Assembly: GCF_010548375.1 (NCBI RefSeq)
Contig: NZ_JAAGLY010000035.1
Span: 1-64,000 of the forward strand
Direction of reading: 5' to 3'
Length of the DNA: 64,000 nt
Source of the DNA: Streptomyces sp. SID13726
GTDB taxonomy: Bacteria > Actinomycetota > Actinomycetes > Streptomycetales > Streptomycetaceae
Position 1 is the stretch's first letter, and the number at the start of each line of letters is the position of its first letter. Below the pieces are notes generated by a model. That model was not told the origin of the DNA, made no database searches, and worked only from the letters and a program-made list of their open reading frames with translations. Both the position numbers and the translations under genes were made by a program. Shown one piece after another: positions 23,808 through 33,198 of the stretch.

Positions 23808-25394
23808 TCACTCGCCCGGCCGTACGAAGACCGTTCGGCCGCCGACCACCGTGCGCAGACAGACGGGCAGGTCACGGCCCGGCGTGAGGTCGGGCAGGCC
23901 CGGGGTGCCGGAGCGGGGGTCGGTGGACCAGCGGGCGACCCGGTCGTCGGGGGCCTGCACGACCAGTTCGTCGGTGCGCCACACGGCGTAGTCCGCGGGG
24001 GCGCCGGGCACCAGGACGCCCGCGTCGTCCCGGCCGACCGCCCGCCAGCCGCCGCGGGTGTGCGCGGTGAAGGCGGCGCGCACGGAGACGCGGTGCTCCG
24101 GGGTGTGGTGGAAGGCAGCCGCGCGGACCGTGCCCCACGGGTCGAGGGGGGTGACCGGGCTGTCGGAGCCGAAGGCGAGCGGCACCCCGGCCCTCAGGAG
24201 GGCCGCGAAGGGGTTCAGACGGCTCGCTCGCTCCCGGCCGAGGCGCCGGGCGTACATGCCGTCCTCGCCGCCCCACAGGGCGTCGAAGGCGGGCTGGACG
24301 GACGCGGTGAGGCCGAGTTCGGCGAAGGCGGCGATCGCCTCGGGGGTGAGCAGTTCGGCGTGCTCGACGCGGTGCCGGGCGGCGCGGACTCGGGCGAGGC
24401 CGACCTTCTCGGCGGCGGCGCGGACGCCCTCGACGACGGCGGTGACGGCCGCGTCGCCGATCGCGTGGAAGCCCGCCTGGAGGCCCGCCTCGGTGCAGGC
24501 GGCGACATGGGCGGCCACGGCGGTGGCGTCCAGGTAGGCGGTGCCGGTGTGCCCGGCGTCGGCGTACGGCTCGTGCAGGCACGCGGTGTGCGAGCCGAGG
24601 GCGCCGTCCACGAAGAGGTCTCCGGCGGCGCCGACCGCGCCGAGTTCCCTCGCCCTGTCGATGTCCTGGTCGGCCCAGTAGCCGACGACCCGTGGGCCGG
24701 GCTCCTCGCGGGCGAGCCGGAGCAGGCCGGTGAAGTCGTCCTCCGAGGAGATCTCGGGGCCTGCGCATTCGTGAACGGTGCCGATGCCGAGGGACGCGGC
24801 GTGGGCGAGGGCCCGGCGCTGGGCCGCCACGCGCTGCGCGGGCGCGATCGAGCCGAGGGCGGTGGCGCGCACGGCGTGGTGGGCGTCGGCGGTGAGGGGG
24901 CCGTCCGGCCGTCCCAGGGACGTCATGTCGAGCAGTGCCGTCGTCACGACCGCCGAGTGGACGTCGCTGCGGCTCAGATAGAGAGGGCGTCCACCGGCCG
25001 CCTCGTCGAGCTCCGCGCGCGTGGGCGGGCGTCCGCCGGGCCAGCGGGCCGCGTCCCAGCCGTGGCCGAGGAGGACCCGGTCGTCCGGGCGGGCGGTCGC
25101 GAAGTCCCGTACGAGAGCCAGCGCCGCGTCCAGGGAGGGGGCGTCGGAGAGGTCGAGGCCGGTGAGGGCGAGACCCGTGGTGGTGGTGTGCACGTGTGCG
25201 TCGGTGAACGCGGGGGTGACCAGGGCACCGTCCAGGTCGACGACTTCGTCGACGCCGTCCGCGAAGGCGTCGGCGGCGCCCTCCGAGCCGACCCAGGCCA
25301 CCTGTCCGCGTTCGACGACCATCGCGGTGGCGAAGGGGTCGGCGGGGCTGTGGACTTCGCCGCGGCGGAGGAGGACGGTCTGCTGTGCGCTCAT
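23808..25394 (-). CDS. Amidohydrolase, YtcJ-like (amidohydrolase_3)
   Basis: 528 residues. The metal-binding motif PAFTDAHVHTT is at residues ~61-71. Further conserved elements are LLGHGWDAARWPGG, HRVEHAEL and LAFGSDSPVTPLDPWGTVRAA near residue 420 (catalytic Asp). This composite-domain family hydrolyses amide or imide bonds such as N-substituted formamides. It is cytoplasmic. An Lrp regulator gene lies 88 bases upstream on the same strand, so amino-acid linked control is possible. Substrate unknown. Confidence 0.92.
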   Translation of the reverse strand: MSAQQTVLLRRGEVHSPADPFATAMVVERGQVAWVGSEGAADAFADGVDEVVDLDGALVTPAFTDAHVHTTTTGLALTGLDLSDAPSLDAALALVRDFATARPDDRVLLGHGWDAARWPGGRPPTRAELDEAAGGRPLYLSRSDVHSAVVTTALLDMTSLGRPDGPLTADAHHAVRATALGSIAPAQRVAAQRRALAHAASLGIGTVHECAGPEISSEDDFTGLLRLAREEPGPRVVGYWADQDIDRARELGAVGAAGDLFVDGALGSHTACLHEPYADAGHTGTAYLDATAVAAHVAACTEAGLQAGFHAIGDAAVTAVVEGVRAAAEKVGLARVRAARHRVEHAELLTPEAIAAFAELGLTASVQPAFDALWGGEDGMYARRLGRERASRLNPFAALLRAGVPLAFGSDSPVTPLDPWGTVRAAAFHHTPEHRVSVRAAFTAHTRGGWRAVGRDDAGVLVPGAPADYAVWRTDELVVQAPDDRVARWSTDPRSGTPGLPDLTPGRDLPVCLRTVVGGRTVFVRPGE

Positions 25395-25482
25395 GGGGGA
25401 CAGTCTTTCAGGGGCCGTACCGCCGCAGGGGTACGGGTTGCCCGGTGACCACCGGTCCGTGAGGCACGGCAGTCCCCTGCGC

Positions 25483-25923
25483 TCAGATGCGGGGCGGCCT
25501 CGCCTCGTACGGAGTCGACAGGACCACCGTCGTGCGGGTCGAGACGCCCGCCAGGCTCCGCAGCCTCGCCAGCAGCTCCTCCAGTTCGTGCGGGGTCGAG
25601 ACCCGCACCTTGAGGATGTAGTTCTCGTCGCCCGCCACGCTGTGGCACGCCTCGATCTCGGGGACGCCGGCCAGGCGGTCCGCGATGTCGTCGGGGGCGC
25701 TGGGGTCGAACGGTTTCACCGAGATGAAGGCGGTCATGGGCAGGCCCACCGCCTCGGGGTCCACCACCGCGGCGTAACCGCGGATGACACCCCGCTGCTC
25801 CAGCCGTCGCACCCGCTGGTGCACGGCCGACGTGGACAGGCCCGTGGCCTTGCCCAGGTCCGTGTAACTCATCCGCCCGTCCTTGACGAGCAGCTGCACG
25901 ATTTGTCGGTCCAGCTCCTCCAT
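25483..25923 (-). CDS. Lrp/AsnC family transcriptional regulator
   Basis: 146 residues from ATG 25923 (MEELDRQIVQLLVKDGRMSY). The helix-turn-helix is TDLGKATGLSTSAVHQRVRRLEQRGVI. The C-terminal RAM domain includes VVDPEAVGLPMTAFISV, VPEIEACHSVAGDENYILKV and TRTTVVLSTPYEARP. It is presumably an amino-acid responsive octamer-forming regulator. It reads toward the amidohydrolase gene and is divergent from the conserved gene at 26192. Confidence 0.95.
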   Translation of the reverse strand: MEELDRQIVQLLVKDGRMSYTDLGKATGLSTSAVHQRVRRLEQRGVIRGYAAVVDPEAVGLPMTAFISVKPFDPSAPDDIADRLAGVPEIEACHSVAGDENYILKVRVSTPHELEELLARLRSLAGVSTRTTVVLSTPYEARPPRI

Positions 25924-26191
25924 GGCGCAAGAACCTACAGTGCGTCTGATCTCCACGGATACCTGAGCGGCCCAGGTCATGCCCGGTTCGTGATGTGACG
26001 GGGAGTCGTCTGTGGGCCTCCTGAGGGACAAAGCGACCGCCACGGGCATCTGCGAGCGGCATGTGACGAAGGCCACACCCCCGCGTGAGCCTCCGTGATG
26101 TTCTCGTGATTACCGCCGTGACGGGACGGGAAGTGCTTGCTGTGGTCGAGGCCGCAGCGCCTTCACGGCCCAGCCCGAGGGGGAGAATCCC

Positions 26192-26629
26192 ATGCAGAGT
26201 CTTAAGCGCCCTGGTCGTACCGCACCCAAGCGTCTCCAGGCGGTTGTCGATCCCGAGCCGGAGGGCGTCGAACCCGACGCTCTCGACGACGAGGAGTTCG
26301 ACGCGTACGACACCTTCGAGATGTACCGGGTGATCTGCCCGGACTGCGCCCAGAGCATCGCGCTGCTGGCCGACGAGGACATCCTGCCGGAGCACGCGCT
26401 GTGCGCCTCTCCGTGGAACCCGTTCGGTCTCACGGTCTGCGCCGGCACCGGCCGCAACGCCTCCGAGGCCCGCTCCGCCGACGAGACGACGGAGCCCCAG
26501 GAGCAGGACACCGCCCTCCTGTTGACGCTCCCTCAGGGGCTGGACTGGCGGACCCAGCCCTTCTCGCACGTCGGTGGCCCGGGCTCGCGCCCGATGCGCG
26601 TACCGGTGATGCGCCGCCAGGCCGCGTGA
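26192..26629 (+). CDS. Conserved actinobacterial hypothetical protein
   Basis: 145 residues with GAGGGGGAG upstream of the ATG. The first ~40 residues are basic then acidic (DALDDEEFDAYDTFE). The centre contains VICPDCAQSIALLADEDILPEHALCASPW, a CxxC pair plus a third Cys and His that could bind a metal. The C-terminus is disordered and Arg-rich (RPMRVPVMRRQAA). No signal peptide or membrane segment. I do not recognise a function. It converges on the phosphotransferase gene with a 10-base gap. Confidence 0.8.
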   Translation: MQSLKRPGRTAPKRLQAVVDPEPEGVEPDALDDEEFDAYDTFEMYRVICPDCAQSIALLADEDILPEHALCASPWNPFGLTVCAGTGRNASEARSADETTEPQEQDTALLLTLPQGLDWRTQPFSHVGGPGSRPMRVPVMRRQAA

Positions 26630-26639
26630 GCCTCTTCGC

Positions 26640-27734
26640 TCAGTCCCAGTAACTGCCCTGCACCATGGCTCGCAGGCTGCCGTGGTGCAGGATCAGTGTG
26701 TCCGGATCCTCCGGTACGGCCACCTCGCCGAAGTGGGCCTGGCGGTAGGCGATCCTCAGCATGACGATCGCGTGCCGCAGCGCCGCGTACAGGGTGAAGA
26801 AGTCCATGTCGCGCGGTGTGTGGCCGGTGAGTTCGGCGTAGCGGGACTCGATCCGGTCGCGGCGCAGGAAGTCCGGCAGTCCGCGCTGACCAAAGGCGAC
26901 CGTCAGGTCCTGGAAGAAGCGGTGCAGATAGACGGTCCAGCCGAGGTCGACCTCGCGCGGGGCCAGGGCCGCCATCTCCCAGTCCAGTACGGCGACGGGG
27001 TCGAAGCCGTCGTAAACAACGTTCCCGATGCGCGCGTCGCCCCAGTTGAGGACGGGCGGGCCGGGATCGCGCGGCCAGAGTTCCTCCAGCCGGTCGAAGG
27101 ACCGCTCGATGAGGGGTGAGCGGGCGAGTCCGTCCACCACCCAGTCGTAGTAGGCGCGTTGGGCGGTGACGTGTCGGCGCAGTGCGTCGCCCTCGCCGGG
27201 CAGGGCCAGGAACTCGGCCTCCTCCACGGGGACTTGGTCGTGCAGGCGTGCCAACAGGCTTATCGAGGCCGCCTCCAGGTGGGCGCGCTCGGCGTCGCTC
27301 GCGGCGTGCAGCCAGTTGCCCTCGTAGGTGTACGGCATGACGTCCGGCGGTACGCGGCCCGCCACGCGCTCCATGACGAAGAAGGGCGCCCCGAGCGGGC
27401 CCGGGTCCTCCTCCAGCCATTGCACCCTCGGCACCGGCAGGTCCGTGCGGCGGGCCACCGTCCGCATCGTCCGGTACTGGCGGACCATGTCGTACACCGG
27501 GAAGACGGTGTACGCCGACGGGTCCGCGGCGAGCCTCAACGCGCAGGAGCGCAAGGGGGGTTCGGGGTGCTCGATGTCGAAGAGCAGGGTCTCGCTGGAC
27601 AGGCCGTTCGAGGCGGGGACGGTGACGTCGACGGCCTTCGCGCCGGGCAGGCGGGTGGCGAGCCAGGCGGTGAGGCGGTGGGTGAGCTCCTCGGGGTCGC
27701 GGGTGGTGGTGCGGGGGCGGGGTGCCGTGGCCAT
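26640..27734 (-). CDS. APH-family phosphotransferase (ACAD10/LvaA-like kinase)
   Basis: 364 residues from ATG 27734, preceded by GGGAG and GAGG. It has the aminoglycoside-phosphotransferase fold: FFVMERVAGRVPPDVMPY (hinge), VLNWGDARIGNVVYDG (catalytic loop, Asp and Asn) and VAVLDWEMAALAPREVDLGW (metal-binding Asp). Members of this subfamily occur with acyl-CoA dehydrogenases, as in ACAD10/11 and Pseudomonas LvaA, where they phosphorylate 4-hydroxyacyl-CoA. An acyl-CoA dehydrogenase gene lies 1.6 kb upstream on the same strand, so that role is plausible here. Confidence 0.87.
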   Translation of the reverse strand: MATAPRPRTTTRDPEELTHRLTAWLATRLPGAKAVDVTVPASNGLSSETLLFDIEHPEPPLRSCALRLAADPSAYTVFPVYDMVRQYRTMRTVARRTDLPVPRVQWLEEDPGPLGAPFFVMERVAGRVPPDVMPYTYEGNWLHAASDAERAHLEAASISLLARLHDQVPVEEAEFLALPGEGDALRRHVTAQRAYYDWVVDGLARSPLIERSFDRLEELWPRDPGPPVLNWGDARIGNVVYDGFDPVAVLDWEMAALAPREVDLGWTVYLHRFFQDLTVAFGQRGLPDFLRRDRIESRYAELTGHTPRDMDFFTLYAALRHAIVMLRIAYRQAHFGEVAVPEDPDTLILHHGSLRAMVQGSYWD

Positions 27735-27805
27735 GTCCTCAACTCCCTTGTGGTTCACCGGGGTTCCTGTAGCGCCGGCTCCCGCGCGGAGCCTCCCGAA
27801 CTCCC

Positions 27806-28918
27806 TTATGGCGCAACCGAGTCGAAGCCCGTGAAGCCGCTCGGGTCGTGGCGTCCGAACGAGCCGTGCTCGAAGATGCCGTGGCCGGTCCTGCCGTCCA
27901 GGCGGAAGCGGGCCGCGTGGTCGGTGACTCCGTAGCCGGCCAGGGGGTGCGGCTCGGTGAGGTCGTAGCTGCGGCGGTCGGTCCAGTCGCGGCCCTGCCA
28001 GGTGCCGTGCTGCCAGTCGTCGGCGGGCGGGTACCCGGCGCCGAGCGCGAGCGGCGAGGAGGTGAGGATCTCCACGTCCAGCTCCATCGGCTTGCGGTGG
28101 TCGCCGAGGTGGACGAGGGCGCGTTCCGGGTGGCGGGTCCCTGAGCGGTAGGTGATCTCGGCCTGGGGCCAGCCGAGTTGGCGGTCGCGGTGTCCTGGGC
28201 GGACAAGGGTCGCGTCGTTGAGCGAGCGGTGGCCGTCGGCGTCCTCCTGGACGATCACCATGAGGAAGCGGTCGTCGAAGCGGACCGGGCACCAGAGCCA
28301 GTGGAAGCCCTCCGTGGGGTGCTCCTCGGCGTACCGGCCGCCCTCCTCCCCCGGCACCGGCCGCACGCCCCAACTGCGGTCCCGGGTCCCGGTCCAGCCC
28401 CGCACCCGGATCTCCCGGCCGCCCACCCGGACCCAGCCGTCGCAGTGCCCGGCCTGCACGAACCGCCTGCCCTCCAGGGTGAGCCGGCCGCCCCGCCGCT
28501 GGAGGTGGTGCGGCTCCCACAGGGCCGGGAAGTCGGCGGTCCAGTTGATCTCGTACGACAGAGCGTCCGGGTCGTCCGGGGCGGCCTCGCAGCTCAGCAC
28601 GAAGTCGCGCAGGGGGCGTTCGACGAGGATGCGCAGCGGGCCGACGGCCAGGTTCGTCCGGGAGTCGTCGCGCAGGGCGTCCGAGGCGCGGACCGCGTGC
28701 AGGGTGTCGCCGAGGCGCAGGGTGGCGTAGGCGTCGATCACCCCGAGGTTGGGGTAGACCCCGAGCCCGAGGATGAGCAGGGCGCGTCCCTCGTGGTCGA
28801 CGACGTGGAAGATGCAGCGGTCGTAGGCGTTGCGGTCGCCCGTCGCCACGTACTTCATGGACAGGGGCACCTGGTGCACCGGGTACTCGTCGAGCGGTAC
28901 GGGGCGGTCGTCGGTCAC
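27806..28918 (-). CDS. CrtC/AttH-like beta-barrel protein, function unknown
   Basis: 370 residues from GTG 28918, with GGGAGG six bases upstream; a TTG two codons earlier is weaker. The sequence is rich in beta strands and Trp: WTADFPALWEPHHLQRRGGRL, GRRFVQAGHCDGWV, WTGTRDRSWGVRP and EGFHWLWCPVRFDDRFLM. This resembles the hydroxyneurosporene-hydratase/AttH lipocalin-like fold (DUF7064/7065 group). No signal peptide. It lies between a kinase and an acyl-CoA dehydrogenase, so a hydrophobic acyl or hydroxyacyl ligand would fit; this is inference. Confidence 0.75.
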   Translation of the reverse strand: MTDDRPVPLDEYPVHQVPLSMKYVATGDRNAYDRCIFHVVDHEGRALLILGLGVYPNLGVIDAYATLRLGDTLHAVRASDALRDDSRTNLAVGPLRILVERPLRDFVLSCEAAPDDPDALSYEINWTADFPALWEPHHLQRRGGRLTLEGRRFVQAGHCDGWVRVGGREIRVRGWTGTRDRSWGVRPVPGEEGGRYAEEHPTEGFHWLWCPVRFDDRFLMVIVQEDADGHRSLNDATLVRPGHRDRQLGWPQAEITYRSGTRHPERALVHLGDHRKPMELDVEILTSSPLALGAGYPPADDWQHGTWQGRDWTDRRSYDLTEPHPLAGYGVTDHAARFRLDGRTGHGIFEHGSFGRHDPSGFTGFDSVAP

Positions 28919-29098
28919 GGCCAACCTCCCTGGCTGCCTGCGGAGGGCCGACGGCCGGTCTGCCCGAGGGGCCGACGGTGGAGCGCTGACGGTACGTCAG
29001 ACGGCCGCAGGTGACCAGATGTTCGGCCGGACGCCCGCGAACTCACGCGCGATTGCGGGGGCCGGTGACCCGGTCGCGCGTCGCCCCGTTGCCCAGGT

Positions 29099-29410
29099 AT
29101 GACCTCTACATATGCGGCTCCGTACACGGGGCTCGCAGAATCGGTTCCGCCGGCGCCCCCACCCTTGAGCCCGGCGCCCCCGCCCCTGAGCCCGGCACCC
29201 CCGCCCTTCAGCCACGCGCCGTCGCCCTTCCGGCCCGCCCCCCCCCCCCCCCACGACCCGCCGATCTACCGGGATCTGATGCGCACCTGGGCCAACCGGG
29301 GCCGCACCCTGCCGGGGCGCCACGATCCGGAGTGGGTCCGGCTCGCGGCGCCGCAGGTCAGGCCGGGGCAGTTCAGCGGGTCTCCGGACCCGCTAGGTGA
29401 CGGGCGATGA
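29099..29410 (+). CDS. Small Pro-rich conserved protein with poly-C tract
   Basis: 103 residues. The first half is low-complexity (repeated PPLSPAP and PPFSHAP units). The second half, HDPPIYRDLMRTWANRGRTL, then PGRHDPEWVRLAAP and GQFSGSPD, is compact and looks like a conserved Streptomyces domain. Bases 29238-29252 are 15 consecutive C, encoding part of the proline run. A slip of one base would shift out of the conserved half, so the tract either phases the gene on and off or is a sequence artefact. The last 38 bases overlap the convergent acyl-CoA dehydrogenase gene. Confidence 0.6.
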   Translation: MTSTYAAPYTGLAESVPPAPPPLSPAPPPLSPAPPPFSHAPSPFRPAPPPPHDPPIYRDLMRTWANRGRTLPGRHDPEWVRLAAPQVRPGQFSGSPDPLGDGR

Positions 29411-30545
29411 CCATCCGCTGGATCTGGTTGGTGCCCTCGACGATCTGGAGGACCTTGGCCTCGCGCATGTACCGCTCGGCCGGGAAGTCGGCGGTGTAGC
29501 CATAGCCGCCCAGGATCTGGACGGCGTCGGTGGTGACCTTCATCGCGGTGTCGGTGCAGTGCAGTTTGGCCATGGCCGCCTGCTTCGCGAAGGGCCGGCC
29601 GGCGTCGCGCAGCCGCGCCGCCGCGAGGTACAGCGCCCGGCCCGCCTCGATCTGCGTCGCCATGTCGGCGAGCATGAAGCGCAGCCCCTGGAAGTCGGCG
29701 ATGGGCCGCCCGAACTGCCGTCTCCCCGTCGCGTAGTCGACCGCCTCGTCGAGAGCCGCCTGGGCCACTCCGATCGCGCAGGCCGCGATGCCGAGCCGCC
29801 CGGAGTCCAGCGCGGACAGGGCGATCGCGAAGCCCTGCCCCTCGTCGCCGATGCGCCGCTCGTCCGGCACGCGCACCCCGTCGAAGTGGACCTGCGCGGT
29901 GGGCGAGCCCTTCATGCCCATCTTCTTCTCCGGCGCCGCCGCGCTCAGCCCCTCCGCGTCGGCCGGGACCAGGAACGCCGTGATCCCCCGGGGCCCCTCC
30001 TCGCCGGTGCGCGCCATGACGGTGTAGAAGTCGGCGACTCCGCCGTGGGTGATCCATGCCTTGGTGCCGCTGATCACCCAGTGGTCGCCGTCCCGGACGG
30101 CCCTGGTGCGCAGCGAGGCCGCGTCCGAGCCGGAGGACGGCTCGGAGAGGCAGTAGGCGCCGAGGAGTCCGCCGCCGAGCATCGCGGGCAGGTGCTCGAC
30201 CTGCTGCTGCTTGGTGCCGTAGGTGGCGAGCGCGTAGGAGGCGAGGGTGTGGACGCTGACGCCGAGGCCGACGGTGAGGCGGGCGGCGGCCAGTTCTTCG
30301 AGGACCTGGAGGTAGACCTCGTACGGCTGGTCGGCGCCGCCGTGCTCGGAGTCGTAGGGCAGGCCGAGCAGTCCGGTCCGGGAGAGCAGGGTGAAGACCT
30401 CGCGCGGGAAGTGCCCGGAGTCCTCCTCCTCGGCCGCCTTCCGGACGATCTCGTTCTGCGCGATGTCACGGACGAGCGAGATCAGATCCCGGGCCTCGTC
30501 CGTGGGCAGTTGCCGGTCCACCGGCTGCGGGGCGCGGTCGGGCAT
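29373..30545 (-). CDS. Acyl-CoA dehydrogenase
   Basis: 390 residues from ATG 30545. Family motifs: AYCLSEPSSGSDAASLRT (FAD/substrate site), WVISGTKAWITHGGVADF, ATGRRQFGRPIADFQG, and ILGGYGYTADFPAERYMREAKVLQIVEGTNQIQRM with the catalytic Glu in QIVEGTNQ. It is a short- or branched-chain type flavoprotein that forms the alpha-beta double bond in acyl-CoA oxidation. An APH-type kinase gene lies downstream on the same strand; see the finding on possible 4-hydroxyacid catabolism. Confidence 0.94.
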   Translation of the reverse strand: MPDRAPQPVDRQLPTDEARDLISLVRDIAQNEIVRKAAEEEDSGHFPREVFTLLSRTGLLGLPYDSEHGGADQPYEVYLQVLEELAAARLTVGLGVSVHTLASYALATYGTKQQQVEHLPAMLGGGLLGAYCLSEPSSGSDAASLRTRAVRDGDHWVISGTKAWITHGGVADFYTVMARTGEEGPRGITAFLVPADAEGLSAAAPEKKMGMKGSPTAQVHFDGVRVPDERRIGDEGQGFAIALSALDSGRLGIAACAIGVAQAALDEAVDYATGRRQFGRPIADFQGLRFMLADMATQIEAGRALYLAAARLRDAGRPFAKQAAMAKLHCTDTAMKVTTDAVQILGGYGYTADFPAERYMREAKVLQIVEGTNQIQRMVIARHLAGPETR

Positions 30546-30888
30546 GGCGACGCTCTCCTCCCTGTAGGGCGCTGGCGGACGCACGCCATGGGGTGGGGCG
30601 GCTCCGCCTGGTCTCACTGGGCGCCGGTCGCTGCTCGCGTCTCCCGGGTCACGGAAGCTGCTGACCAGCGGCTGCGCCCTGTGAGTATGCCCGATCGGAG
30701 ACACCCGGTCACTGGTTAACGACCGCTTACTTCAAGATATACCGGCACACCGACAACCGGCCGCGAATCGGCGGGGAATTGGTCCGAACCATTGACGCGG
30801 TGGTCTAGTCCTCCTAATGTTCCGGCAACGCTTCACCGCGTTCATGCCAAGAGACTGGCGTTCCCCTCTCCCCCACGAGGAGACACCT
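30546..30888. other. 343-base divergent region, dehydrogenase and chitinase promoters
   Basis: It contains the upstream region of the acyl-CoA dehydrogenase (about 30546-30700) and the chitinase promoter at 30792-30820. Around 30720-30790 it is AT-richer than its surroundings. No further gene is seen. Confidence 0.6.
30792..30820 (+). promoter_or_regulatory. Chitinase promoter with DasR-type operator
   Basis: TTGACG (30792-30797), 17 bases, TAATGT (30815-30820). Between them lies TGGTCTAGTCCT (30801-30812), 10 of 12 matches to the dre core TGGTCTAGACCA bound by the GlcNAc repressor DasR. This layout is typical of Streptomyces chitinase promoters. Confidence 0.85.
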
Positions 30889-32121
<1,233 letters not shown>

Positions 32122-32174
32122 CCTGTCCGGTACCGGACTTGGGGCGGGGGACCACGAGCCTCCGCCCCTTGCCG

Positions 32175-32849
32175 TCAGTTGTCCCTGCGGGCCGGTGCCG
32201 GGGTCGGGTAGTTGGGGTCCATCTCCTCGATGGCGCGCATCGAGCCGCCGAGCGACTTGACCAGCAGGTCGCGCAGCGAGTCGCGGGAGAGCTGGGGCGG
32301 GCCGTCGATCCAGTCGAGGACGGCACCCTCGACGCTGCACACCCAGGCGAGCAGGCCCATCCGGGCCAGCGGGGCGATATCGGTCCGGCCGTACGCCCCC
32401 TCGGCGATGGTCGCGACGATCGCCTCGCGCACCCCGTCCCGGATGGCGTGCACCTCGGTGTCGAAGCCGACGCCCCCGCTGACGACCGTACGGTAGGCGG
32501 CCTGGTTGTGCTCGGCGTAGCGCAGATAGCTGTCCAGGGTGCGGTGGATGTGCTCCACCTGCCCCACTTCCTGCTCCAGCTTGAGGCCGCTCGCCGCGAA
32601 GGTGACCAGGTCCGCGACGGAGTCCTGGATGATCGCCAGGTAGTAGCCGCGCTTGGACTGGAAGTAGTAGTAGATCAGCCCCTTGGCGACATGCGCCTGG
32701 CGGGCGATGTCGTCCATGGAGAGCGCGTCGTAGGACGTGTCCGCAAACAACTTCCGCCCGATGGCGATGAGTTCGGCGCGGCGCGCAACCGAGCGCTCGG
32801 TACCGCGGGCCCGCGGCCGGGCGGCTTCACGCTGATCACTGATATTCAA
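32175..32849 (-). CDS. TetR family transcriptional regulator
   Basis: 224 residues. The N-terminal helix-turn-helix is RRAELIAIGRKLFADTSYDAL, then SMDDIARQAHVAKGLIYYYF and QSKRGYYLAII. The C-terminal ligand-binding helices include VSGGVGFDTEVHAIRDGVREAIVATI and WVCSVEGAVLDWIDGP. No obvious target gene abuts it: upstream on the same strand is a 46-aa peptide gene and downstream is a convergent chitinase gene. The ligand is unknown. Confidence 0.93.
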   Translation of the reverse strand: MNISDQREAARPRARGTERSVARRAELIAIGRKLFADTSYDALSMDDIARQAHVAKGLIYYYFQSKRGYYLAIIQDSVADLVTFAASGLKLEQEVGQVEHIHRTLDSYLRYAEHNQAAYRTVVSGGVGFDTEVHAIRDGVREAIVATIAEGAYGRTDIAPLARMGLLAWVCSVEGAVLDWIDGPPQLSRDSLRDLLVKSLGGSMRAIEEMDPNYPTPAPARRDN

Positions 32850-32915
32850 ATTTCGACCCTGGTCTCGGGCTGGGGGCGGGACAAGCGCAGTATGTCAGGT
32901 CAACTATGGATCAGG

Positions 32916-33056
32916 TCACAGGAGACCGAGCTGCGTGACGAGCATCGCGATCACCGCGACGAGGACCCAGCCCGCGATCTGTTCGACGATCTTCGGGCCG
33001 TCGTCCTTGGGGCCGCCGGTACGGGCTCGGGCGGCGCTGGCAGTGTGTGCGGTCAT
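32916..33056 (-). CDS. 46-residue single-pass membrane peptide
   Basis: A very short gene from ATG 33056. The N-terminal half is basic and polar (MTAHTASAARARTGGPKDDG); the C-terminal half is one membrane span (VEQIAGWVLVAVIAMLVTQL) with almost no tail. Codon use fits a real gene (strong third-position GC). It is separated from the TetR gene by 66 bases on the same strand and may be co-transcribed with it. No function is known to me. Confidence 0.6.
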   Translation of the reverse strand: MTAHTASAARARTGGPKDDGPKIVEQIAGWVLVAVIAMLVTQLGLL

Positions 33057-33198
33057 GGTGTCTCGCTGATCTCGGGTGCGATGGCTGGAATCCCCCCGCC
33101 GATCCGTCCACCTTGCCACCCTCGGCGGCTTTTGCGGCCGAGAGCTTGGTCACAGCGAACGGCCCCCGACGTCTGTCGGGGGCCGCACACGAGGCTGT

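Noticed and set aside
23384..23887. Open frames on both strands in the ppm1-amidohydrolase gap
   Set aside because: Composition is Arg/Pro/Ser-rich, no ribosome site or family motif; GC-driven open frames are expected here.
29099..29236. Tandem Pro-rich repeat as a CRISPR-like or satellite array
   Set aside because: Units are short, imperfect and in-frame coding repeats without spacers.
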